6,813 nt of DNA from Bacteriovoracaceae bacterium UBA1018 (GTDB lineage: Bacteria > Bdellovibrionota > UBA1018). The position numbers and the translations under genes are program-made. The DNA is taken from assembly GCA_002291495.1 (NCBI GenBank), contig DBAE01000148.1, positions 1,436 to 8,248 on the forward strand, written 5' to 3'. Shown one piece after another: positions 1 through 4,578 of the stretch (position 1 is the first letter of the stretch; the number at the start of each line of letters is the position of its first letter). Below the pieces are notes generated by a model. It saw only the letters and a program-made list of their open reading frames with translations. It did no database searches and was not told where the DNA came from.

Positions 1-81
1 ACACAGAAGGCTCGTCCCGCCAAGGCAAGACCCGCTTACGAAGTTCGAACCACTGAGCTAAGGACTTTAAAGCTCCATTGA
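1..81 (+). CDS. C-terminal tail of an upstream gene (partial, unknown product)
   Basis: Reading from base 1, an open frame of 26 codons ends at TGA 79-81. The tail is rich in Arg, Lys, Ala and Pro (it begins TQKARPAKARPAYEV) and ends in LKLH. The other two + frames also close within the first 61 bases, so this is simply the longest surviving frame. It stops about 30 bases before the amidase start with no terminator-like hairpin between, which would fit co-transcription with the amidase. The fragment is too short to name, and it could be non-coding. Confidence 0.35.
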   Translation, partial: TQKARPAKARPAYEVRTTELRTLKLH

Positions 82-111
82 AAGTGACATTAGGATTGCT
101 CACGGACCCCT

Positions 112-1083
112 TTGTCCCATAAGCTTTTAGATATGGGCAAGAAGGATTTTGCTTTCAAGAGGCTTCAACTCCGCAAGAAGCGGCCTGCCTTAAAAACTCA
201 ACGACGCAGGCTTGTGCTACGCCCTTTTCGCCGTGGCGCAGGCATATGGATTGTCGTCCTCCTTTCCTTGAATGTCTACCTTCTAGTCTCCCCAAGAACG
301 TCCCTAGCCGCCAATGGTGCTACTTCTCAGGGATTTCGCGTGGTCCTAGATCCAGGCCATGGAGGCAATGACCAAGGAACGGTCTATCGTAAAGGTAAAC
401 TGAGACTTGCTGAAAAGGATGTCACCTTAGATCTTGCGCTCGAGACCGCGAGACAACTCGAAAATCAGGGCTTCGATGTTTTCCTGACCCGCCGTGGAGA
501 CCAAGACATCCCTCTTCCATCTCGGACTGCTGTCGCGAACCAAATCAAGGCAGACGTATTTATCTCAATTCATATGAACTCACATGCTTCTGCTCGAGCT
601 GGAGACGCCGAGGGCATTGAAACTTTCATTTTAAATAACGCTACCGACGCCACCTCAAAGAGGTTGGCTCACTTTGAAAATAAGTCGGCGGACAAAAATC
701 CAGAAAAAGCTCCTGATCAAAACGACGTGGCTTTGATCCTCAAGGACCTCACTTTAGATGCTAACCTCTCCGAAAGTAAACGCCTGGCCTGCGCAATTCA
801 AAATAGCCTCGTCTCAGTCACCTCTCAGACCTCATCTAAATCTGCGTCCCAGCGCAATCGAGGGGTCAAGCAAGCTCTGTTTTATGTCCTACTGGGCGCT
901 GATATGCCTAGCGTACTCGTTGAGGCAGGCTTTCTCACCCACCCCAGGGATAGAAAACTCGTTACCTCTATCCATGGCAAAAGGGCTATTGGGGCCTCGA
1001 TCGTCAGGGCCATTCAGCAGTTTAAGCGCAATAAAAATACCCGTGAGGCGCAGTTAGAGTTGAGCAGGTGTAAAGTTCATTGA
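112..1083 (+). CDS. N-acetylmuramoyl-L-alanine amidase (Amidase_3 family), membrane-anchored or exported
   Basis: A zinc amidase that would cleave the amide bond between MurNAc and L-Ala of peptidoglycan in the periplasm. Numbering from TTG 112, the catalytic domain covers about residues 74-305. The family zinc ligands are visible: His83 in DPGHGG (80-85), Glu101 in AEKDVTLD and His154 in SIHMNSH. The catalytic Glu is Glu271 in VLVEAGFL. The N-terminus is very basic (16 Lys/Arg in the first 43 residues), then a hydrophobic segment at about 44-60 and a possible signal-peptidase site SLA-A at 64-67. No LysM or AMIN domain is seen, so targeting probably relies on the N-terminus. TTG 112 is taken because the frame is open from 94; ATG 133 (Met8) is an equally possible start, and neither has a clear Shine-Dalgarno. 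The product could act in cell division, wall remodelling or, in a predator, prey-wall digestion, which is inference. Confidence 0.93.
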   Translation: MSHKLLDMGKKDFAFKRLQLRKKRPALKTQRRRLVLRPFRRGAGIWIVVLLSLNVYLLVSPRTSLAANGATSQGFRVVLDPGHGGNDQGTVYRKGKLRLAEKDVTLDLALETARQLENQGFDVFLTRRGDQDIPLPSRTAVANQIKADVFISIHMNSHASARAGDAEGIETFILNNATDATSKRLAHFENKSADKNPEKAPDQNDVALILKDLTLDANLSESKRLACAIQNSLVSVTSQTSSKSASQRNRGVKQALFYVLLGADMPSVLVEAGFLTHPRDRKLVTSIHGKRAIGASIVRAIQQFKRNKNTREAQLELSRCKVH

Positions 1084-1277
1084 CAGTACCGACCAATTTG
1101 CGAACACATAGCCCATATTTAATATCTAATTAATTCATACACATAACCAATTTAATAAGCCTGAGTCTCCGCGGACTCATTTGGCACCACCCTTGCTTTT
1201 ACTACTTCTCGAGAGAGCTAGCTGAAGTGACCAATGACTTAGGTCATAGAGGCTAAACAAAAATGGAGGAAGTAGAT
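1084..1277 (+). promoter_or_regulatory. Leader and promoter region of the lipoprotein gene, with two small hairpins
   Basis: This gap separates the amidase stop from the lipoprotein start. A weak sigma70-like pair can be drawn: TTGCGA at 1098-1103, 16 bases, TAATAT at 1120-1125. That would give a 5' leader of about 145 bases. The leader contains a perfect 6-bp inverted repeat TGAGTC/GACTCA (1162-1167 and 1174-1179, loop 6). It also has ATGAC/GTCAT (1234-1238 and 1243-1247, loop 4), nested in TGACC/GGTCA (1228-1232 and 1242-1246). The first may help to end the amidase transcript, but it has no U-run. The second lies just upstream of the ribosome binding site and could be an operator or affect translation. 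These are readings by eye only. Confidence 0.3.
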
Positions 1278-1934
1278 ATGAGTCGCGTAAATACAAAGCG
1301 CATAGCGGTGTTCTTAGCAGCCGCATTGAGCGCATTAACTTTAAGTGGTTGCGGTAAGAGTTCAAACTCCGCTCCGATTGGCGGGATCCATCACGGTCTC
1401 AACAATGGGATCGTAGGTAACGGACAATGTGTTCCGATTAATCCAAATGCCCCAACCCCAATTCATTTCGTTGCACAAAACATCCGTGCAACTAACATCA
1501 ATATCGACGGCGGTATGCTCAATGGCCAATCCGTTGGACGCATCATTGTCGGCGCTTCAGGCGGTATTCCTAACGTAGGAATGGGCGAAGTGCGAAGATT
1601 CATCAAGGTTAGCCCTGATGCAGCCATTGACATGACCTTGTCTCCTAGTGGTGGCGCTACCTACGGTGGCGTTCCGGTGAGTGGCGGTGGTTACATTCAG
1701 CTGACACAAGCTTACGTACAAGCGTTGTACGGTGCAGCTCAAACTGGAATGATTCCAGGCGTTCAGCCGAACTATAACAATGGCTACATGCAACCCCTCT
1801 GCGTAAGCGGGTTTGTGATGAGCTTGACTGTGAATGTGAATCAGATTCAAAGCGGTAGAATTTATCTCTACTTCAACGGATCAAACGTTCCATTCATGAA
1901 CGGTCCAGTCACCATGTATGGTGCTACTTATTAA
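1278..1934 (+). CDS. Lipoprotein of unknown function, probably outer membrane
   Basis: The start is ATG 1278, because GGAGGA at 1265-1270 lies 7 bases upstream at ideal Shine-Dalgarno distance. An in-frame ATG at 1263 overlaps that site and is unlikely. The 218-residue product has a textbook lipoprotein signal: MSRVNTKR, a hydrophobic stretch, then lipobox LSGC at residues 22-25, giving Cys25 as the lipidated mature N-terminus. The +2 residue is Gly, not Asp, which under the usual proteobacterial rule favours the outer membrane. The mature part is rich in Gly, Asn and short hydrophobic stretches, suggesting a beta-rich fold. Two further Cys, 51 and 175, could form a disulfide. I recognise no domain. 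It stands alone between a hairpin-bearing leader and a long structured 3' region, so it is probably its own transcription unit. Confidence 0.85.
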   Translation: MSRVNTKRIAVFLAAALSALTLSGCGKSSNSAPIGGIHHGLNNGIVGNGQCVPINPNAPTPIHFVAQNIRATNINIDGGMLNGQSVGRIIVGASGGIPNVGMGEVRRFIKVSPDAAIDMTLSPSGGATYGGVPVSGGGYIQLTQAYVQALYGAAQTGMIPGVQPNYNNGYMQPLCVSGFVMSLTVNVNQIQSGRIYLYFNGSNVPFMNGPVTMYGATY

Positions 1935-1975
1935 TCGATCCTAGTCTCTGTAATTTTAGTTAGAGTGTTAGTGTT

Positions 1976-1996
1976 AGCGTGGCCAAACTCCACGCT
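1976..1996 (+). terminator. Possible terminator-like hairpin after the lipoprotein gene
   Basis: AGCGTGG (1976-1982) pairs perfectly with CCACGCT (1990-1996) around a 7-base loop, 42 bases after the lipoprotein stop. The sequence that follows is CTCTCCTGG rather than a U-run, so intrinsic termination would be weak. It may instead protect the mRNA 3' end or be the first stem of a longer structured RNA. Confidence 0.35.
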
Positions 1997-2027
1997 CTCT
2001 CCTGGCGGGTCTTACCTCAAGAGAGAA

Positions 2028-2162
2028 AGTAGATGTGAAAGCAGAAGTTGAAGCGATAGCAGAAGTAGATGTGAAAGCAGTTCGGGCCAGTGAATGTTGA
2101 TGTGAAGAAGATGCCCACTTCGATAGGTGATGAGTAGAAGCGAAGGTTGAAGTAAAAGTAGT
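2028..2162 (+). repeat. Degenerate purine-rich hexamer repeat (consensus near AGYNGA) with an exact 18-bp direct repeat
   Basis: Nine consecutive hexamers from 2028 to 2081 fit a loose AGYNGA pattern (AGTAGA, TGTGAA, AGCAGA, AGTTGA and so on), and five more lie at 2133-2162. Within this, AAGTAGATGTGAAAGCAG occurs exactly twice, at 2027-2044 and 2063-2080, a period of 36 bases (six hexamers). In 2021-2080, 47 of 60 bases are purines. Read in the frame of GTA 2029 it would encode alternating Val/Ala and Asp/Glu/Lys, but that frame has no ordinary start codon and stops at 2098-2100. Confidence 0.6.
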
Positions 2163-2241
2163 TAAAAAGCTCTACACGATGGATAAATAAGTCGATCCAT
2201 CAGAGACAGATCTCTCAATGCGTAGATTAAGACCCGTATTG

Positions 2242-2279
2242 AAAAGGGGTTAACACAAATAGGTGTTAACCCCTTTTTT
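2242..2279 (+). terminator. Strong intrinsic terminator, probably bidirectional
   Basis: AAAAGGGGTTAACAC (2242-2256) is a perfect 15-base complement of 2263-2277 around a 6-base loop AAATAG, followed on + by a run of T (2274-2279). On the - strand the same stem ends in four U, 20 bases below the stop of the small - gene at 2297. It therefore lies between convergent transcripts and likely ends both. Confidence 0.9.
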
Positions 2280-2296
2280 AATTGATTGTGATCTAA

Positions 2297-2638
2297 TTAA
2301 TCGATTGCTTCTGCCGCAGGAAGTTTAAGAGTAAAAAGCGCGTCTTCCGCAGGCTCAAGGTTGACGATTTGTAAAACATTCGTCTTAAGTTCGCCAATTG
2401 TCATCTTCGAAACACCAGCCCCAAAACACGCAAGCTTGGTCACGACATCGTGATCGAGATTGAAGGAAATTGAAAAGTCATCTTCTGACAACTCGACCTG
2501 CTTAATTGTGAAAGATTTTTCACGAGGAATATAGCGATCCTTTTCTGAGGCTTGAACCTGCAATTCACAAGAAATCAAATTGTCCGAATTTTCGCGGATC
2601 ACGCGAGACTGAAGACGTAAATTCCACTTTCTATCCAC
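2297..2638 (-). CDS. Small unknown protein (113 aa) downstream of the RAYT transposase
   Basis: I do not recognise this family. It starts at GTG 2638: the frame has no ATG before Met79, and an upstream stop closes it near 2668. A GGGATGAGG sequence (2641-2649 on the + strand, read as its complement) supplies the Shine-Dalgarno. The start is only 4 bases after the transposase stop, so the two genes are very probably co-transcribed and perhaps translationally coupled. The product has no signal peptide or membrane segment. It is acidic toward the C-terminus, with alternating hydrophobic and polar residues (SFTIKQVEL, DFSISFNLD, ALFTLKL) suggesting beta strands, and Cys at 24 and 71. It ends at TAA 2297-2299, just before the bidirectional terminator. 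It could be a helper or passenger of the transposase or an unrelated gene that acquired its transcription; the sequence does not decide. Confidence 0.7.
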   Translation of the reverse strand: MDRKWNLRLQSRVIRENSDNLISCELQVQASEKDRYIPREKSFTIKQVELSEDDFSISFNLDHDVVTKLACFGAGVSKMTIGELKTNVLQIVNLEPAEDALFTLKLPAAEAID

Positions 2639-2642
2639 CGCC

Positions 2643-3188
2643 TCATCCCATACTAAACATCCTCATCCCCGGATCCCTTTTGATCCCAAGCTCGGCTTCC
2701 ATCAGGTTACGAATCACATAGAGCGTGACCGTTTTAAACTCTCTCCCCCAGGTCACAATCCTGGAATAAACAAGCCCATCCCAAAAGCGCTGAGAACTCC
2801 CTTTGCGTGCTCCGGTGATCAAAAGAGCAATCGCACCAGATAATCGCCTCAGAAAACTCTGTAAATCTTTTCGAACACCCGCACTGACAAGTAAGTGCAA
2901 ATGATTTCCTACATTGGCGTATTGATAGATTCGTACTCCAGATTTTCTCGCCACGCTTTTCACCAATACATCGACGCGTTTCTTATTTTTTGGATGAAGC
3001 ATGGAGCGGACTCCGCGAGCACGAGTCGAACGGAAAACGAGATGCATCGGTTTCTTCGGATCAAACGGACGCGCGATCTTTCTCTTCCCTTTTCTAATGT
3101 CTCCACCGTGCTCACGGTTCTCACGTAATTCTTTGGCAGAAAGTTTTAGAAGATGAGGCAGAAAAGAGAGTTGATTTGGGCGAGGCAT
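2643..3188 (-). CDS. REP-associated/IS200-like Y1 transposase (RAYT-type)
   Basis: A 181-residue single-domain Y1 (HUH) endonuclease. The histidine pair is in GNHLHLLVS (His96-Leu97-His98). An upstream strand MHLVFRSTRARG (49-59) matches the first beta strand of Y1 transposases. The C-terminal helix FKTVTLYVIRNLMEAELG carries the likely catalytic Tyr157 and the family pattern Y-x-x-x-N-x-x-x-A-x-L. FWDGLVYSRIV (135-145) fits the strand before it. These enzymes nick single-stranded DNA at hairpins through a 5'-phosphotyrosine. RAYTs are usually single-copy and stay put while moving short REP palindromes, unlike true IS200 elements. The basic N-terminal part (about 22-45, with GGDIRKGKRK) is an addition before the core. 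Start ATG 3188 has no evident Shine-Dalgarno. All key residues are present, so it looks intact. No IS ends were recognised around it. Confidence 0.85.
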   Translation of the reverse strand: MPRPNQLSFLPHLLKLSAKELRENREHGGDIRKGKRKIARPFDPKKPMHLVFRSTRARGVRSMLHPKNKKRVDVLVKSVARKSGVRIYQYANVGNHLHLLVSAGVRKDLQSFLRRLSGAIALLITGARKGSSQRFWDGLVYSRIVTWGREFKTVTLYVIRNLMEAELGIKRDPGMRMFSMG

Positions 3189-3275
3189 CGAGAAATTTCA
3201 TATCAAAATTTAATCACTACTTCACTAAAAAGTACTATTTTTCTGCTGATTTTTAGCACTTAGTTCTCTAAAAAT

Positions 3276-3477
3276 ACCATTGCCCCGCCCAAAGCATTCG
3301 AAGCAAAACTCTGACTCAGAAGCACTCGCTCAAACGTGATTCCGCTCATTGTCGTCACAAAGCACCGCGCGCGACACCATTGCCCCACGCAAACTCCGCC
3401 GCTACTCTACCCACAGAACTCGTCAGTCCCTTGACGCCACATTGCCCACAGATCTAGCCACAGATCCATTGCCCACG
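3276..3477 (+). repeat. Four directly repeated ATTGCCC motifs
   Basis: ATTGCCC occurs in the same orientation at 3279, 3379, 3441 and 3468, each preceded by C. The first two copies lie in an 18-base block that matches at 16 positions (3276-3293 and 3376-3393) and are exactly 100 bases apart. The last two read CATTGCCCAC. CCACAGATC is also directly repeated at 3446-3454 and 3458-3466, with CCACAGA again at 3411-3417. They could be binding sites for a regulator of the flanking genes, or decayed tandem repeats. Confidence 0.5.
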
Positions 3478-3510
3478 CTTTCGCCCAAAATCTTGCACCC
3501 CACGTCCCGC

Positions 3511-3530
3511 GCCGCCCGCAATCGCGCGGC
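3511..3530. repeat. GC-rich imperfect palindrome, REP-like
   Basis: GCCGC (3511-3515) pairs with GCGGC (3526-3530), then after a single C/C mismatch CG (3517-3518) pairs with CG (3523-3524) around the loop CAAT. A roughly 20-base GC palindrome with a central mismatch is the kind of hairpin RAYT enzymes act on, and one is encoded about 320 bases away. The GTAG or GGAG foot typical of REPs is not adjacent, so the link is only suggestive. Confidence 0.4.
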
Positions 3531-3538
3531 CCTTCGCA

Positions 3539-3592
3539 CCCCGCACACAACCCCACCTCCCTACAAATTCCCATTCCCCCCCGCACGCGCCC
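3539..3592 (-). other. Cluster of G-runs on the minus strand, possible G-quadruplex
   Basis: On + the runs are CCCC (3539-3542), CCCC (3551-3554), CCC (3559-3561), CCC (3570-3572), a run of seven C (3576-3582) and CCC (3590-3592). The minus strand therefore carries six G-runs of three or more within 54 bases. Gaps are mostly 3-8 bases, near the usual limit for quadruplex loops. It lies 19 bases before the recombinase start, on the template strand for that gene. Confidence 0.4.
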
Positions 3593-3610
3593 AAGCTAAA
3601 CTAAAAACAA

Positions 3611-4552
3611 ATGAATTTTCTTGAAGCGATCGAAGCCTTTCTTTTAGCGCGACAAATTGATCGTGGAGCATCAGATCATACAGTCGCTGCTTATCGGCGC
3701 GATCTTCTGCAACTCGCGCAATCCAACGAAGCCCTCGCCCATCTCCCCATTACCGAAATAACCGCCGATCATTTGACTCATTTTGTTCACACGCTCACAA
3801 AAGAAGGCCAGAAATCCGCCTCCCTCTCGAGAAAGATCAGCAGCATTCGTCAATTTTTCAAGTTTTGCTGTTTAGAGCATGATCTTGAACTCAATCCAGC
3901 CGATGTACTGCAAACTCCACAGCAGTCAAAATCTCTCCCCTCATTTCTCACTCACGATCAAATCGGGGGGCTGCTCAATTCCGTTCACCAGGGGCTCCCG
4001 TACCCAGGTCGACATCAGGCTGCTCTTCAAGCCCGCGACCGTGCGATGATTTATCTTTTGTATGCAACTGGGCTTCGAGTTTCTGAACTCGTGGAGATGA
4101 CCACACATCAGATCGACACCAAGATGGGTTACGTGCGCATTCGGGGCAAAGGAGAAAAAGAGCGTATTGTGCCTTTTGCGCCTGTCGCGGGTGAGTACGC
4201 AATTGAGTTCATTCAAAACCATCGCGCTAGCCTCAATGCTATCAAAAATAACGATGATCTTTTTATCAGTGCTCAAGGAAAGCGCCTGACTCGTCAGGGC
4301 TTCTGGAAGATCCTCAAGCATCATGCGACCCAAGCGGGCATCCGATCGCATCTTTCCCCTCATACTTTGAGACATTCGTTTGCTACTCATCTGCTTCAGT
4401 CCGGCATGAACTTAAGATCGCTTCAAATGCTCTTAGGTCATTCGGATCTGTCGACCACACAGATCTACGCCCACGTAACTCCAGAGCATCTCAAAGAACT
4501 CCACGAACAACATCACCCTAGGGCCCACTACAAGCCCTATAGGAAATCCTAA
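3611..4552 (+). CDS. xerD: Tyrosine recombinase XerC/XerD family, XerD favoured
   Basis: A 313-residue site-specific recombinase of the Xer type, which resolves chromosome dimers at dif together with a partner recombinase. An N-terminal core-binding domain (about 4-95, with ASDHTVAAYRRDL and LSRKISSIRQFFKF) is followed by the catalytic domain (about 110-295). All active-site residues are visible: Arg156 in ATGLRVSEL, Lys180 in RGKGEKERIVPF, His251 and Arg254 in SPHTLRHSFATH, His277 in LLGHSDL and nucleophile Tyr286 in TTQIYAHV. The length is close to the roughly 300 residues typical of XerC/D, with a slightly longer basic tail after the tyrosine. ATG 3611 fits the family N-terminus but has only an A-rich leader and no Shine-Dalgarno. 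Gene order with trpS and scpA favours the housekeeping XerD over a phage integrase; XerC cannot be excluded. No dif-like site was found in the window. Confidence 0.93.
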   Translation: MNFLEAIEAFLLARQIDRGASDHTVAAYRRDLLQLAQSNEALAHLPITEITADHLTHFVHTLTKEGQKSASLSRKISSIRQFFKFCCLEHDLELNPADVLQTPQQSKSLPSFLTHDQIGGLLNSVHQGLPYPGRHQAALQARDRAMIYLLYATGLRVSELVEMTTHQIDTKMGYVRIRGKGEKERIVPFAPVAGEYAIEFIQNHRASLNAIKNNDDLFISAQGKRLTRQGFWKILKHHATQAGIRSHLSPHTLRHSFATHLLQSGMNLRSLQMLLGHSDLSTTQIYAHVTPEHLKELHEQHHPRAHYKPYRKS

Positions 4553-4578
4553 AGCTTTGTGTCAGTATACAAGTCTCT

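Larger units (their letters stand above)
1935..2296. other. Gene-free 362-base interval with hairpins and repeats
   Basis: No credible coding frame is present. In order it holds a 7-bp hairpin (1976-1996), an overlapping inverted repeat CTCTCT/AGAGAG (1995-2000 and 2020-2025), a purine-rich hexamer-repeat tract (2028-2162), a 7-bp hairpin GATGGAT/ATCCATC (2178-2184 and 2195-2201), an adjacent 5-bp hairpin AGAGA/TCTCT (2202-2206 and 2211-2215) and a strong terminator (2242-2279). It may be an unusually long 3' untranslated region of the lipoprotein mRNA or carry a separate small RNA. I found no convincing promoter inside it. Confidence 0.5.
3189..3610. other. Divergent intergenic region: AT-rich left part, C-skewed right part
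   Basis: This 422-base gap separates the leftward transposase from the rightward recombinase and should hold both promoters, though I can name neither with confidence. TTGACG at 3431-3436 is a good -35 but has only TCTAGC as a -10. The left 90 bases are AT-rich with copies of CTAAAAA at 3225-3231 and 3268-3274 and the inverse TTTTTAG at 3250-3256. From about 3276 the + strand becomes very C-rich, with C outnumbering G roughly three to one in 3361-3600 by eye. The region includes direct repeats, a GC palindrome and five runs of C near its end. An open frame at 3349-3624 is judged not to be a gene. Confidence 0.6.

Noticed and set aside
43..60. tRNA-like D-arm sequence on the minus strand (TAGCTCAGTGGTTCGAAC)
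   Set aside because: The bases after it do not complete a D-stem, and no anticodon arm, T-arm or acceptor pairing follows at the right distances.
1130..1165. AT-rich sequence resembling part of a dif site
   Set aside because: Only a short ACATAACC stretch recalls the XerD arm; the second arm and 6-base centre are missing.
1263..1277. Upstream in-frame ATG of the lipoprotein gene
   Set aside because: It overlaps the GGAGGA that serves ATG 1278 at a spacing of 7, and it would add acidic residues before the basic part of the signal peptide.
1978..2100. Possible small gene encoding Val/Ala-Asp/Glu/Lys dipeptide repeats in the hexamer tract
   Set aside because: It lacks an ATG, TTG or well-placed GTG start with a ribosome binding site, and it stops shortly after the repeat, so it is treated as a repeat rather than a gene.
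2643..3188. Complete IS200/IS605 insertion sequence around the transposase
   Set aside because: No pair of subterminal hairpins or defined ends was found on both sides, and the protein fits the RAYT-type group better than a self-mobile element.
3276..3480. CRISPR-like array from the spaced ATTGCCC repeats
   Set aside because: The repeats are only 7-18 bases, spacings are 100, 62 and 27, and there are no cas genes.
3349..3624. Open frame of 91 codons starting with TTG upstream of the recombinase
   Set aside because: Its product is a Pro/Thr/Arg/Ala mixture expected from translating a C-skewed tract. It has no Shine-Dalgarno, matches no family signature I know and overlaps the recombinase start out of frame.
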